Shown: positions 53,746 through 63,400 of the stretch, one piece after another
Layout: every line of letters begins with the position of its first letter
How positions within the stretch are numbered: position 1 is the first letter of the stretch
Origin: Sulfitobacter undariae
GTDB taxonomy: Bacteria > Pseudomonadota > Alphaproteobacteria > Rhodobacterales > Rhodobacteraceae
Reading direction: 5' to 3'
Assembly (NCBI RefSeq): GCF_014196805.1
Contig: NZ_JACIEI010000004.1
Coordinates: 1-64,000, forward strand
Length of the DNA stretch: 64,000 nucleotides
The notes under the pieces: model-generated
The model's input: the letters and a program-made list of their open reading frames with translations, nothing else
Told to the model about the DNA's origin: nothing
Databases searched by the model: none
Translations under genes and position numbers: made by a program

Positions 53746-55215
53746 ATGAAGCAGTACCAAATCCGCACACCGAATGCCGCCAAAGCAGAAGCTTTCACCG
53801 ATGCCACCGCCGCCGTGGACCGCCTGACAGCGCTTTATGCGCAATCCGTGGATTTCCTGCGGACCCAATTCACCGAGGCCATGGCAGATACGCCGCCCGA
53901 AACGCGCATCCGCGCCTTTTACCCAGAGGTGCGCCTGACCACGACCTCCTATGCGCAGGTCGATACACGGCTCAGCTTTGGGCATGTGGCAGGACCGGGG
54001 ACGTATAGCACGACCATCACGCGACCCGATCTGTTTCGCAATTATCTGATCCAGCAGATCGGCCTGCTGATCAAAAACCACGGCCAGCCGGTGTTTATCG
54101 GCCCGTCTGACACGCCGATCCCGCTGCACTTTGCCATGAGCAGCGATTCAAATATCACGGTCCCTCAAGAAGGCGCTGCCGATTTCACCCTGCGGGATGT
54201 CTTTGACGTGCCGGACCTGTCCACCACCAATGATGATATCGTCAACGGCACCTATACCCCGCCTGATGACGTTTGGCCGCTGGCCCCTTTCACCGCCCAG
54301 CGCGTGGATTACTCCCTTGCGCGACTGGCCCATTACACCGCCACCGATCCCGACCATTTTCAATGTCATGTGCTGTTCACCAACTACCAGTTCTATGTGG
54401 CCGAATTCGAAGACTTCGCCCGCAAAATGCTACGCGACCCCGACAGTGGCTATACGTCTTTTGTCTCTACCGGAAATCAAGAGATCACAGACGGCGATGC
54501 CCCGATCGCAGTCTCTCCCAAGCTGCCACAAATGCCGACCTATCACCTGAAGCGCGCTGATGGCTCTGGCATCACATTGGTCAATATCGGTGTCGGCCCC
54601 TCTAACGCCAAAACCGCCACCGATCACATCGCCGTCCTGCGTCCGCACGCGTGGTTGATGGTCGGCCACTGTGCGGGTCTGCGCAATACGCAAGCCTTGG
54701 GCGACTTCGTTCTGGCACATGGTTATCTGCGCGAAGATCACGTTCTGGACGACGATCTGCCGGTCTGGGTGCCGATCCCCGCATTGGCCGAAATCCAGAT
54801 CGCGCTGGAAGACGCGGTTGAACAAGTGACCCAACTTGAAGGCTATGAACTCAAACGCATCATGCGCACAGGAACCGTCGCCACCATCGACAACCGCAAC
54901 TGGGAGTTGCGCGACCAATCCGGCCCTGTGCAGCGGCTTAGCCAATCCCGCGCCATCGCGCTGGACATGGAAAGCGCCACAATCGCCGCCAACGGCTATC
55001 GCTTCCGCGTTCCCTATGGCACGCTGCTGTGTGTCTCGGACAAACCCCTTCACGGCGAACTCAAGCTGCCGGGCATGGCGTCAGATTTCTACAAAACCCA
55101 AGTTTCACGCCATTTGATGATCGGAATCCGCGCTATGGAACAATTGCGCTGCATGCCGTTGGAACGGATTCACAGCAGAAAACTGCGGTCTTTCGACGAA
55201 ACAGCCTTCCTCTAG
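53746..55215 (+). CDS. amn: AMP nucleosidase
   Basis: Amn splits AMP into adenine and ribose 5-phosphate. The 489-residue product has the N-terminal AMN-specific domain (about 1-180: RIRAFYPEVRLTTTSYAQVDTRLSFGHVAGPGTYSTTITRP) and a C-terminal nucleoside-phosphorylase-like catalytic domain (about 270-485: GPSNAKTATDHIAVLRPHAWLMVGHCAGLRNTQALGDFVLAHGYLREDHVLDD, ALDMESATIAANGYRFRVPYGTLLCVSDKPLHGELKLPG). Length is normal. Together with the upstream ade, this would turn AMP into hypoxanthine. Confidence 0.96.
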   Translation: MKQYQIRTPNAAKAEAFTDATAAVDRLTALYAQSVDFLRTQFTEAMADTPPETRIRAFYPEVRLTTTSYAQVDTRLSFGHVAGPGTYSTTITRPDLFRNYLIQQIGLLIKNHGQPVFIGPSDTPIPLHFAMSSDSNITVPQEGAADFTLRDVFDVPDLSTTNDDIVNGTYTPPDDVWPLAPFTAQRVDYSLARLAHYTATDPDHFQCHVLFTNYQFYVAEFEDFARKMLRDPDSGYTSFVSTGNQEITDGDAPIAVSPKLPQMPTYHLKRADGSGITLVNIGVGPSNAKTATDHIAVLRPHAWLMVGHCAGLRNTQALGDFVLAHGYLREDHVLDDDLPVWVPIPALAEIQIALEDAVEQVTQLEGYELKRIMRTGTVATIDNRNWELRDQSGPVQRLSQSRAIALDMESATIAANGYRFRVPYGTLLCVSDKPLHGELKLPGMASDFYKTQVSRHLMIGIRAMEQLRCMPLERIHSRKLRSFDETAFL

Positions 55216-55351
55216 GCGAGATTAAGCTGAAAAAAGCGCAGAAAACCCTGCTTTTCAACGCAATTCGCGTCGGTATTCATTGTGTTTGCCGACAACTTAC
55301 AGTTACATTCCGCAGATGAGGCCCAATGTTCGGGCAGCCGAGGAGAATAAA

Positions 55352-55642
55352 ATGGCGATTAAACCAATGACAAAGACCCAACTCGTAGCCGCACTGGCAG
55401 AGGAAATGGGCACAGATAAGAAATCCGCAGGCGCAGCACTGGACTCAGTATGCGCACTGATCACAAAAGAAGTATCAGGCGGCGGTGCCGTTACACTTCC
55501 TGGCGTTGGCAAAATCTATTGCCGCGAACGCCCCGAGCGTATGGTTCGCAACCCTGCGACTGGCGAACAGTTCAAAAAAGAAGCTGACAAGGTTGTCAAA
55601 ATGACAATCGCCAAAGCGCTGAAAGACAGCGTTAACGGCTAA
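55352..55642 (+). CDS. HU-family DNA-binding protein
   Basis: The 96-residue product has the HU/IHF fold: MTKTQLVAALAEEMGTDKKSAGAALDSVCALITKEVSGGGAVTLPGVGKI, then the arm with RPERMVRNPATGEQFKKEADKVVKMTIAKALKDSVNG. The conserved RNPxTGE and a Pro at the arm tip are present. AGGAG lies 6 bases before ATG 55352. The sequence is a non-standard HU variant with more acidic residues than classical HU, but I cannot separate HU from IHF-like subtypes. A terminator follows. Confidence 0.93.
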   Translation: MAIKPMTKTQLVAALAEEMGTDKKSAGAALDSVCALITKEVSGGGAVTLPGVGKIYCRERPERMVRNPATGEQFKKEADKVVKMTIAKALKDSVNG

Positions 55643-55664
55643 GCTGTACCAGCTTCAGTTTTTG

Positions 55665-55693
55665 AAAGGGGTCGCCATTGGTGGCCCCTTTTT
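55665..55693 (+). terminator. terminator after the HU gene
   Basis: AAAGGGG-TCGCC, loop ATT, GGTGG-CCCCTTT forms a 13-pair stem (with two G-T pairs), followed by TT. It lies 22 bases past the HU stop and is an intrinsic terminator. Confidence 0.9.
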
Positions 55694-55781
55694 CATATCC
55701 GCAACAAGTTCCGCATAGATACCTTGCCAAGCTTCCGATACAGGTTACATTCCCGCACTAGTAGTAACCATTGGAACCCCG

Positions 55782-56872
55782 ATGCGCGCAGCACCACACC
55801 CCGATCAACTCGAACGCCTACGCACCCTGCATCAATATGATATCCTCGACACGCCACGTGAACAGGGTTTCGATGATATCGTGGCCTTGGCGTCAGAGAT
55901 TTGTGAAGCCCCTATTTCAGTGGTCAATATCATCGACGAAGACCGCCAGTGGTTCAAAGCCGAAGTTGGTTTGGGTGCCCGCGAAACACCGTTGGAAACC
56001 TCCATCTGTTCGCATGTGATCTTGCAAGAGGACTTTGTTGAAATCCCCGACACGCTTGCTGATCCGCGCATGGCCGACAATCCGCTTTGCCTTGGTGATC
56101 CGGGCCTGCGTTTTTATGCAGGCGCACGGCTACTTGCCTCCAACGGCCTGCCGCTGGGCACCCTATGTGTGCTTGATAACAAGCCCCGCACCCTGAACAC
56201 GTTTCAGCGAAAGGCGCTGCGCGTTTTGTCACAACAGGTCATAAAACAGCTCGAACTCCGCCGCGCCCTGAAAAACGAAGGCGATTTGCGTGCCGAGATG
56301 GACCACCGCATCAAGAACTCGCTGCAAGCGACATCTTCCCTGATCAGGATTTACACCCGCGCAGTTGAAGACGACACAGCCAAGCAAGCCCTAGAAGCCG
56401 TCAGCCGCAGAATTGACGGCATGTCGGCCCTCCATGAACAGCTGCAAAAGAACAGCGTGTCTGGCCGTGTCGAAATGTGTGAATACCTAAAGGATATCGT
56501 CACTAATCTGCGTGAAACACGCCCGATAGCATCGCCATCTCACTTGAGGTTGATGACATCACGCTGCCTTCCAACGCCGCCACCGATGTGGGGATTATCC
56601 TATCTGAATTTGTCGCCAACACAGCCAAATACGGGTATCCTGACGGTGCAACAGGGACCGTGTCCATTTCTCTTGTGGCTGAGGACGGCATGCTCAAACT
56701 TAACGCCATCGACAATGGTCTTGGCACGGCTGCCCCCACACCCGAACCCACACGCGTCAGTGGCATCGGCAGCAACATCGTCGCCGCAGCCGCCTCTAAC
56801 CTTGGCGGCACGCTAACAAACGCGATCACGGAAAAAGGCGCGCAGCTGACCATGCTGTTCGAAGCACGCTAA
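55782..56872 (+). pseudogene. GAF/HisKA_2 sensor histidine kinase split by a frameshift
   Basis: The first part (55782 to about 56520) encodes a GAF domain (about residues 15-150, FDDIVALASEICEAPISVVNIIDEDRQWFKAEVG) and the phospho-acceptor helix AEMDHRIKNSLQATSSLIRIYTRA with His175. The frame then changes: after LRET (about residue 246, near 56517) it reads unrelated residues, while the HATPase part (SIAISLEVDDITLPSNAATDVGIILSEFVANTAKYGYPDGATG, up to 56872) continues one base shifted. Adding one base would restore a ~363-residue HWE/HisKA_2-type kinase. So the gene is broken, or a base is missing in the sequence. No response regulator is adjacent. Confidence 0.85.
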
Positions 56873-56939
56873 CGCAGGTTGCGCTTTGCTTGCTTCTGCC
56901 CGATTGTCGCCAAGAAATCAGTCACAAGGCACCTTACAA

Positions 56940-57809
56940 ATGGATTTACGCGCGATCGGGCTGGGGCTGGCCTTTGCCCTCATGTGGTCCTCGGCCTTTA
57001 CCTCGGCACGGTTCATCGTCGCGGATGCTTCTCCGCTTTTCGCCCTTTCGCTGCGCTACCTTATATCCGGCCTGATCGGCGTCGCCATCGCCCGCGCCTT
57101 GGGCCAGAGTTGGCATCTGACACGCGCGCAATGGCGTGCCACCATCGGCTTTGGCGTTTTGCAAAATGCCGTGTATTTGGGTCTATTTTTCATCGCCATG
57201 CAAACGATAGAGGCTTCTTTTGCCGCGATCCTCGCCTCTACCATGCCGCTCATGGTCGCTTTGGCCGCGTGGCTGTTTATGGGCGAACGTCTCAGCCCGC
57301 TGGGCATCATCGGGCTGATCGCAGGCCTTGCAGGTGTTGCCCTGATCATGGGGACGCGCATCACAGGCGGCGCAGACCTGTTCAGCATCGCCATTTGCAT
57401 CATCGGTGTCCTTGCCCTCACCATCGCCACTCTCACCGTGCGGGGCGCGTCCTCAGGGGGTAATCTGCTGATGATCGTGGGCCTGCAAATGCTGGTTGGC
57501 TGTGTCGCGCTTGTCATCGCCACATTGCTCTTTGAGACCCCACATATGACGCCCAGTTGGCCGCTCGCGCTGGCTTTCACCTATACCTGCCTCGTGCCGG
57601 GCCTGCTGGCGACATGGATCTGGTTTCTACTGGTCGGCCAAATCGGCGCCACCCGTGCCGCTACATTTCACTTCCTCAACCCCTTCTTCGGCGTGGTCAT
57701 TGCCGCACTTCTACTGGGCGAAAATCTCGGCTCCAGCGACGTCTTGGGCGTTGTAATCATTGCCGCAGGCATCTTTGCCGTGCAAATCTCGCGCCAGACA
57801 AAAACCTGA
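56940..57809 (+). CDS. EamA-type DMT transporter
   Basis: The 289-residue product has ten predicted membrane helices in two EamA repeats (about 2-135 and 145-285), with MWSSAFTSARFIVADASPLFALSLRYLISGLIGVAIA and the FHFLNPFFGVVIAALLLGENLGSSDVLGVVIIAAGIF end. It belongs to the branch of small-metabolite exporters; no substrate can be named. ATG 56940 is used because it gives the family start MDLRAIGLGLAFALMWSSAF; the frame opens upstream without a ribosome site. It is 67 bases after the broken kinase. Confidence 0.86.
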   Translation: MDLRAIGLGLAFALMWSSAFTSARFIVADASPLFALSLRYLISGLIGVAIARALGQSWHLTRAQWRATIGFGVLQNAVYLGLFFIAMQTIEASFAAILASTMPLMVALAAWLFMGERLSPLGIIGLIAGLAGVALIMGTRITGGADLFSIAICIIGVLALTIATLTVRGASSGGNLLMIVGLQMLVGCVALVIATLLFETPHMTPSWPLALAFTYTCLVPGLLATWIWFLLVGQIGATRAATFHFLNPFFGVVIAALLLGENLGSSDVLGVVIIAAGIFAVQISRQTKT

Positions 57810-57893
57810 CCAGCCATCACAAACAAGTGCACCCCTTTGATTTTCGCATAAAAACCCCATCTAATAGAGCAACACCAGCACAAGGAGCCTCCT

Positions 57894-58343
57894 ATGTCCG
57901 AGTATTCTAAAAACCCAGACGTCATCGCGACCCTCTCGCCAGAGGAATTCCACGTCACCCAAGAAAGCGGCACAGAGCGCCCCGGCACTGGCAAGCTGTT
58001 GAACAACAAAGAGCCCGGCATCTATGTTGATATCGTATCGGGCGAACCCCTGTTTGCATCAGGCGATAAATACGAGAGCGGCTGCGGCTGGCCCAGCTTT
58101 ACCAAGCCGATCACCCCCGCCTATGTCGAAGAATTCAGCGACAGCACCCTTGGCATGGTCCGCACCGAAGTCCGCAGCAAAAACGGTGACAGCCACCTTG
58201 GCCACGTCTTTAACGACGGCCCCCCAGATCGCGGCGGGCTGCGCTATTGCATCAACTCCGCCTCCCTACGCTTTATCCACCGCGATGACATGGATGGCGA
58301 AGGATACGGCGACTATATTAATCAAGTGGAGAACATAGCATGA
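57894..58343 (+). CDS. msrB: MsrB, methionine-R-sulfoxide reductase
   Basis: MsrB repairs oxidised methionine (R form). The 149-residue product has [13 protein letters not shown] (about 60-72), the [25 protein letters not shown] block (about 102-126) with catalytic Cys and the preceding [15 protein letters not shown]. The zinc-binding CxxC pairs of some MsrB proteins are absent. CAAGGAGCC precedes the ATG. The stop overlaps the msrA start by 4 bases, so both are coupled. Confidence 0.96.
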   Translation: MSEYSKNPDVIATLSPEEFHVTQESGTERPGTGKLLNNKEPGIYVDIVSGEPLFASGDKYESGCGWPSFTKPITPAYVEEFSDSTLGMVRTEVRSKNGDSHLGHVFNDGPPDRGGLRYCINSASLRFIHRDDMDGEGYGDYINQVENIA

Positions 58344-58849
58344 GCAATCAACGCGCAGTACTGGCAGGTGGATGTTTCTGGGGCATGCAAGACCTGATCC
58401 GCAAACGCAGCGGCGTGATCAGCACCCGCGTCGGCTATTCTGGCGGCGATGTACCAAACGCCACCTACCGCGATCACGGCACCCATGCCGAAGCGATCGA
58501 GGTCATTTTTGATCCGGCGGTCCTCAGCTACCGTGCCTTGCTGGAACTGTTTTTCCAAATCCACGACCCGACAACAGAAAACCGCCAAGGCAATGATCTG
58601 GGCATGAGCTATCGCTCGGCCATCTATTACGCGGACGAAGACCAAAAATCCGTGGCCTTGGACACAATCGCCGACATCGAAGCCTCTGGCATCTGGCCCG
58701 GTAAGGTTGTCACTGAAATAGAGCCTGTTTCAGAGTTTTGGGAAGCAGAACCAGAGCACCAAGACTATCTTGAACGCCTGCCCAACGGCTACACCTGCCA
58801 CTTCCCCCGCCCCGATTGGGTCCTGCCCAAACGCGCAGCGGCGGAATAA
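58340..58849 (+). CDS. msrA: MsrA, methionine-S-sulfoxide reductase
   Basis: MsrA repairs oxidised methionine (S form). The 169-residue product has the catalytic [10 protein letters not shown] (Cys12), [35 protein letters not shown] (about 26-60), [27 protein letters not shown] (about 70-96), and [22 protein letters not shown] near the end. It is the second gene of msrBA and ends at a strong terminator. Confidence 0.96.
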   Translation: MSNQRAVLAGGCFWGMQDLIRKRSGVISTRVGYSGGDVPNATYRDHGTHAEAIEVIFDPAVLSYRALLELFFQIHDPTTENRQGNDLGMSYRSAIYYADEDQKSVALDTIADIEASGIWPGKVVTEIEPVSEFWEAEPEHQDYLERLPNGYTCHFPRPDWVLPKRAAAE

Positions 58850-58854
58850 AATCA

Positions 58855-58887
58855 AGGGGCCACCCATTTACACGGGTGGCCCTTTTT
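58855..58887 (+). terminator. terminator after msrA
   Basis: AGGGGCCACCC, loop of about 8 bases, GGGTGGCCCTT followed by TTT forms an 11-bp stem and T-tail, 6 bases past the msrA stop. Confidence 0.95.
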
Positions 58888-58976
58888 GTATCTCGGCACA
58901 TGACAGAGCGTAACCCAAGTTGACATCCAGACATGCCTGCTGAATGGTTTAGGGCAACCAGATAGGCTTTGCGCGT

Positions 58977-59597
58977 ATGTTAACGGATATTAATCTTCCA
59001 CTGATCCTCCTCGCCGCTTTCATCGCAGGCGCAAGCCCGGGCCCTGCTACACTTGCCATTGCAGGGACGTCCATGGGGTCTGGCAGAGTTTCTGGACTAT
59101 TTCTTGCCTCGGGCATTACAACAGGATCACTTATATGGTCCGTCGCAGCCGCGCTTGGCCTTGGCACAATCATGCTGGCAAATGCGTGGATGTTTGAAAT
59201 CATCCGCTACTTTGGCGCCGCGTACCTCATGTTTCTTGCGTATAAATCGGCGCGGTCCGCCTTTTCCAAAAAAGACATCACGCCCAAATCAATGACAGGT
59301 GCGCCCGCGACCCTGTTCACCAAGGGCTTATTACTGCACCTCACAAACCCCAAGGCAATCCTATTTTTCGGCTCACTCTATTCATTGGGTATTCCAGTCG
59401 GCGCATCCCTAACCGATCTGGCAATCGTCATCGCGGCGGTTGGTCTTCAAAGCACATTGGTCTTCCATGGTTACGCGCTTTTGTTCTCATCCAAGGCAAT
59501 GACGCGACTATATCTGCGTCTAAGGCGCTGGTTTGAAGGCGCATTTGCCATCGGATTTGGCGCGGCAAGCTTCAAAATTCTGACCGCAAAGCTTTAG
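58977..59597 (+). CDS. LysE-family translocator
   Basis: The 206-residue product has six membrane helices (about 4-25, 38-60, 66-84, 108-130, 145-168, 180-200) and the family motif AGASPGPATLAIAGTSMGSGRVSGLFLASGITTG (about 15-48). LysE/RhtB proteins export amino acids or related small molecules. The substrate is not evident. It stands alone between two terminators or opposing genes: msrA terminator on the left, hyuA-like gene convergent 3 bases to the right. Confidence 0.9.
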   Translation: MLTDINLPLILLAAFIAGASPGPATLAIAGTSMGSGRVSGLFLASGITTGSLIWSVAAALGLGTIMLANAWMFEIIRYFGAAYLMFLAYKSARSAFSKKDITPKSMTGAPATLFTKGLLLHLTNPKAILFFGSLYSLGIPVGASLTDLAIVIAAVGLQSTLVFHGYALLFSSKAMTRLYLRLRRWFEGAFAIGFGAASFKILTAKL

Positions 59598-59600
59598 CCC

Positions 59601-61604
59601 TCAAACCGCCACCCGTGGCCGCCCCGTTGCTTCCACGGTCACATCAGCCTCAACAAACACCTCACGGCCCTCAACGCCAGCCTTGCGGATATCACGCTGC
59701 ACATTCACCTGAATATCCGCAGCCCCCGCCGCCTCTGCCGCCGCAGTGGCGCGCGTGCGCAATGCATCCTCCAAGGCGCTCAACGCCGCCTCCGCATCGT
59801 GAAAGTCTTGCGGCCCGTCTACCAGATGCACACGGTACGTCCCCTCACTGGGCGCGGTCACTGTCCCCGCCTCGCGCATGGTCACACGCCCTACAACTGC
59901 GCCAATCGCATTGGCCACCCCCCCATGTTCGGGCAGGATCATCTCACATCCCAATCGCGCCCCCACAGCAGGATAATAGGTCGCGGCCGAGGCCCCCAGC
60001 CCGATCACAGGCACCGCCAGCCCCGTTTCCAGTCGCACAAGTCCACGGTGTCCACCCAGTCCACGCTGCATCAGAACATGCTGTGCCAGCACCGCAGGAT
60101 CTAGGCCAAAGCCCTCTTCTTCCGCTGCAAAAGCAGTCTCTAACAAAGCCAAAGATGTCTGTTTTTCCAATTGGTCAATCACCATCCGTGCCATGACTTC
60201 CGGCTCAGCCGCCAGCCGATTTCCCCCGCCCGTACGCCGCCGCCCGAACAGCGCCAATGCCTTGCGCGCGGCGTCTGCATCCCAGCTCGTACTCAGACCC
60301 AAAACATGGCTCGCGTCCGATGGCGTCACTCCAGCGATCTGCACCAGACCACGTTCAACCAACCGCTTCAGCGCGCCTGTCTCAATTCGTGAACGCAGCA
60401 CATCACCCAAAGGCAACACAGCCTCGCCGATCCGCTCCAGCAACACCTCTTCACGCGGGCCAATGCCCTCTGCTTCCTGCCCAAACACCGTTCGCACAAA
60501 CCGCCCGTCAAATTCACCGGGCAAAGTACTGCGCAACTGCGCGTCCAGCGCCCTATGCACGACCTCGGGCGCGTCCATGGCGATCAGCGACACAGGCACC
60601 AATCGCTGCGGCCCAAGGCGCACACCGCCCACCAGCCCCTCGGCCAGAAAATGCACCTCGCTATCGCCGCCAAGGCCGGTTGTCCGCATTGCCACGGCCT
60701 CAACCATCGTGCGGTACGGCCCCACCTGTGCCCCCGCAGGATCAATCGCGGGCCGCCCGTCTTTTAACACAGCCACATCCGTGGTCGTGCCGCCAATATC
60801 AGAGACCAACGCATGATCCGCCCCCGTCAGCCAGCGTGCGCCAACAATCGACGCGGCAGGACCGCTCAGGATCGTTTCAATTGGCCGCTCCCGCGCTTGC
60901 GCACTGGAAATCAACGCCCCGTCGCCACGCACCACCATCAAAGGCGCAGACACGCCCAGTTCACGCAGAACATCCTCGGCCCGCCCGATCAGCCGATCAA
61001 TCATCCCGATCAAACGCGCATTCAGCACCGCCGTCATGGCCCGTTTTGGCCCGTTCAGCTTGGAGGATAATTGATGTGAAGCAGACACAGGTCGCCCCGT
61101 CATTTCTGCCACCAAAGCCATCACCCGCAATTCATGTGCCGGATTGCGGGTGGCAAACTGCGACGCAACAGCAAACCCGCCCACTCCTGCGCCATGTTGC
61201 TCCAGAAACGCACGTAAACTGCCCTCATCCAGCGCAGCGGCCTCAGCGCCTGCATGATCATGCCCCCCCGCCAAGACAACATGCGGGTCACCCTTCAGGG
61301 CATCCAGCAGGCCATGTGTCTCTAAATCACGTTCTTTGAACCCGATATAGATCAGCCCAACACGCCCGCCCTGCCCCTCGACCAACGCATTGGTGGCCAA
61401 GGTAGTAGACAAAGACGCCAAAGCGATATCACCCGCCGCAACACCAGATTGCGCCAAGACAGCACGCACAGCAGCGCCAACCCCAATCGCCAGATCATGG
61501 CGGGTCGTCAGCGCCTTGGCGCTTGCGATCACCTCTCGCTCATCCCGAATAATCACCGCATCCGTATAGGTGCCGCCTGTGTCTACTCCCAAAAGCAGCG
61601 CCAT
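59601..61604 (-). CDS. hydantoinase/oxoprolinase-family protein (HyuA-like)
   Basis: The 667-residue product has the HyuA start ALLLGVDTGGTYTDAVIIRDEREVIASAKALTTRHDLAIGV, then GVGGFAVASQFATRNPAHELRV (about 145-165), the DIGGTTTDVAVLKDGRPAID nucleotide-binding block (about 266-285) and RTTGLGGDSEVHF (about 305). Such proteins open lactam rings of hydantoins or oxoprolines with ATP. No HyuB partner is in the window, so the substrate is unclear. ATG 61604 overlaps the queG stop; the frame is open further upstream in a low-quality Gly/Cys run. Confidence 0.88.
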   Translation of the reverse strand: MALLLGVDTGGTYTDAVIIRDEREVIASAKALTTRHDLAIGVGAAVRAVLAQSGVAAGDIALASLSTTLATNALVEGQGGRVGLIYIGFKERDLETHGLLDALKGDPHVVLAGGHDHAGAEAAALDEGSLRAFLEQHGAGVGGFAVASQFATRNPAHELRVMALVAEMTGRPVSASHQLSSKLNGPKRAMTAVLNARLIGMIDRLIGRAEDVLRELGVSAPLMVVRGDGALISSAQARERPIETILSGPAASIVGARWLTGADHALVSDIGGTTTDVAVLKDGRPAIDPAGAQVGPYRTMVEAVAMRTTGLGGDSEVHFLAEGLVGGVRLGPQRLVPVSLIAMDAPEVVHRALDAQLRSTLPGEFDGRFVRTVFGQEAEGIGPREEVLLERIGEAVLPLGDVLRSRIETGALKRLVERGLVQIAGVTPSDASHVLGLSTSWDADAARKALALFGRRRTGGGNRLAAEPEVMARMVIDQLEKQTSLALLETAFAAEEEGFGLDPAVLAQHVLMQRGLGGHRGLVRLETGLAVPVIGLGASAATYYPAVGARLGCEMILPEHGGVANAIGAVVGRVTMREAGTVTAPSEGTYRVHLVDGPQDFHDAEAALSALEDALRTRATAAAEAAGAADIQVNVQRDIRKAGVEGREVFVEADVTVEATGRPRVAV

Positions 61605-62629
61605 CAGTGCTCTCCCAACAATCGCGCCACCGCCCAACGCGCTGCATCCGCCACCGCAGCATCCGCATCCTCGCAATGGGTTTGTGCCGCTTCCATCAGG
61701 CTTTGATCACCGGAATTGCCAATTGCATACAGCACATTGCGCACAAAACGATCCCGCCCGATCCGTTTGACAGGTGACCCTGAAAACCGCAGGCGGAACG
61801 CAGCATCATCCAACTCAACCAATTCGGCCAGCGTCCCGCCCGCACTGCCGTGATACCGCATGTCGCTCGCCGCTACGGCGAATTTGTTCCACGGACAGGC
61901 CGCCAGACAATCATCACAACCATAAATTCGGTTGCCCAATTTGCCACGCAAATCCGCAGGCACAGGCCCTTTATGTTCAATCGTCAAATAGGAAATACAC
62001 CGCCGCGCATCCAATTGATACGGCGCTGGAAACGCATCAGTGGGGCAGACCTCCTGACAGGCTGTGCAGCTCCCGCAGCGGTCCACCTCTGGCGTATCAG
62101 GCTCAAATTCCAATGTCGTGAAAACAGAGCCTAAAAAGGCCCAATTCCCCCAATCACGGCTGACAACATTGGTATGTTTCCCCTGCCATCCCAGCCCTGC
62201 TGCTTGCGCCAGTGCCTTCTCTGGCACAGGTGCTGTGTCTACAAAAACCTTCACCTGACACGGCTCTTGCTCGATCAGCCAGCGCGCCAATCGTTTAAGC
62301 CGCTTTTTCACCACATCATGATAATCACGCCCCTGCGCATATGCAGAAACCGCCCCCAGATCAGGCCGCTCCAGCACCTCCAGCGGGTTGTATTCGGGTG
62401 CATAACTTTCGGCCAGCATGATCACAGATCGTGCTTCGGGCCACAAAACTGACGGATCGCCGCGCCACGTCACGCGCTCTTCCATCCAGCCCATCTGCCC
62501 ATGATAACCCGCGTCCAAAAACGCGCCCAGCCGTTCGGGCACCTCTGGCACCGCATCGGGTCTACATACCCGACAGGCAACAAACCCCTCTGCCAAGGCT
62601 TGGGCAACCAACTTTGCTTTAAGGTCCAT
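61604..62629 (-). CDS. queG: QueG, epoxyqueuosine reductase
   Basis: QueG performs the last step of queuosine synthesis in tRNA. The 341-residue product has the N-terminal cobalamin-binding domain ([22 protein letters not shown], about 95-117), two 4Fe-4S motifs ([12 protein letters not shown], about 186-197, and [14 protein letters not shown], about 236-249) and a C-terminal HEAT-like tail. Length is normal. It lies between a GST and the hyuA-like gene and overlaps the latter by 1-4 bases. Confidence 0.94.
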   Translation of the reverse strand: MDLKAKLVAQALAEGFVACRVCRPDAVPEVPERLGAFLDAGYHGQMGWMEERVTWRGDPSVLWPEARSVIMLAESYAPEYNPLEVLERPDLGAVSAYAQGRDYHDVVKKRLKRLARWLIEQEPCQVKVFVDTAPVPEKALAQAAGLGWQGKHTNVVSRDWGNWAFLGSVFTTLEFEPDTPEVDRCGSCTACQEVCPTDAFPAPYQLDARRCISYLTIEHKGPVPADLRGKLGNRIYGCDDCLAACPWNKFAVAASDMRYHGSAGGTLAELVELDDAAFRLRFSGSPVKRIGRDRFVRNVLYAIGNSGDQSLMEAAQTHCEDADAAVADAARWAVARLLGEH

Positions 62630-62679
62630 TCGCTACCTTGCCCTTGAACGCATCCCTGCTCCAAACACCAGAAGCGAGA

Positions 62680-63345
62680 TCAGAAATCCAGATCATTATA
62701 GTGCTTCGGCGGCGTGAACCCCGGCACCTGATCGGCCAAAATGGAGCGGAACGCAGGCCGCGATTTAATCTTCGCGTACCAATCCTTCACATCCGGGCAA
62801 CTGTTCCAATCGACATCAGAAATATAATCCAATGACGACAAATGCGCCGCCGCCGCAAAATCGGCCAGCGTCATAGTATCCCCTGCCAACCAACGGCGGT
62901 GGTTCAACAGCCACGTCATATAGCCCAAATGAAACTTGATCGCGCGGGCGCCCGCTTTGACATTCTTGCTGTCAGGATAGCCCGCTTTCATCATCTTTTT
63001 GTTCACCCGCTCATACAGAAGCTTGCTGGTGACTTCGTGATGAAACTTGTCGTCGAACCAGCTAACCAAACGGCGCACTTCCAGTTTCTGCACTGAATCC
63101 GACGGCAACAGAGAAGGCTCAGGCCGCGTTTCTTCGATGTATTCGCAGATCGCAGCGCTTTCCGACATCATGATTCCGTCCAACCGCAACACAGGCACTT
63201 TGCCCGCAGGGTTACGGCGCAGAAAATCGGGATCTTGCTCCCAATAGCGCTCCTCAACCAACTCCACCTCGATTTTCTTCTCGGCCAGACTCAGCCGAAC
63301 TTTACGGCAATGCGGGGAAAGCGGGACATGAAAAAGGCGGGCCAT
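62680..63345 (-). CDS. glutathione S-transferase family protein
   Basis: The 221-residue product starts MARLFHVPLSPHCRKVRLSLAEKKIEVELVEE with the SPHCRK motif (Ser10 and Cys13 as possible catalytic residues), followed by NPAGKVPVLRLDG (about 45-57) and ESAAICEYIEE (about 62-72), then an all-helical C-domain with LADFAAAAHLSSLDY (about 160-174). It has the layout of the beta/zeta-like bacterial GSTs. Substrate unknown. 50 bases separate it from queG. Confidence 0.9.
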   Translation of the reverse strand: MARLFHVPLSPHCRKVRLSLAEKKIEVELVEERYWEQDPDFLRRNPAGKVPVLRLDGIMMSESAAICEYIEETRPEPSLLPSDSVQKLEVRRLVSWFDDKFHHEVTSKLLYERVNKKMMKAGYPDSKNVKAGARAIKFHLGYMTWLLNHRRWLAGDTMTLADFAAAAHLSSLDYISDVDWNSCPDVKDWYAKIKSRPAFRSILADQVPGFTPPKHYNDLDF

Positions 63346-63400
63346 AGGATAATCCGGAAAAAAGGGTACCCACTACCAATGCCTTGTAGCGATGGGATAT

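Noticed and set aside
55641..55655. AAGCT/AGCTT hairpin right after the HU stop as the terminator
   Set aside because: Only 5 pairs and no T-run; the stronger hairpin at 55665-55693 explains termination.
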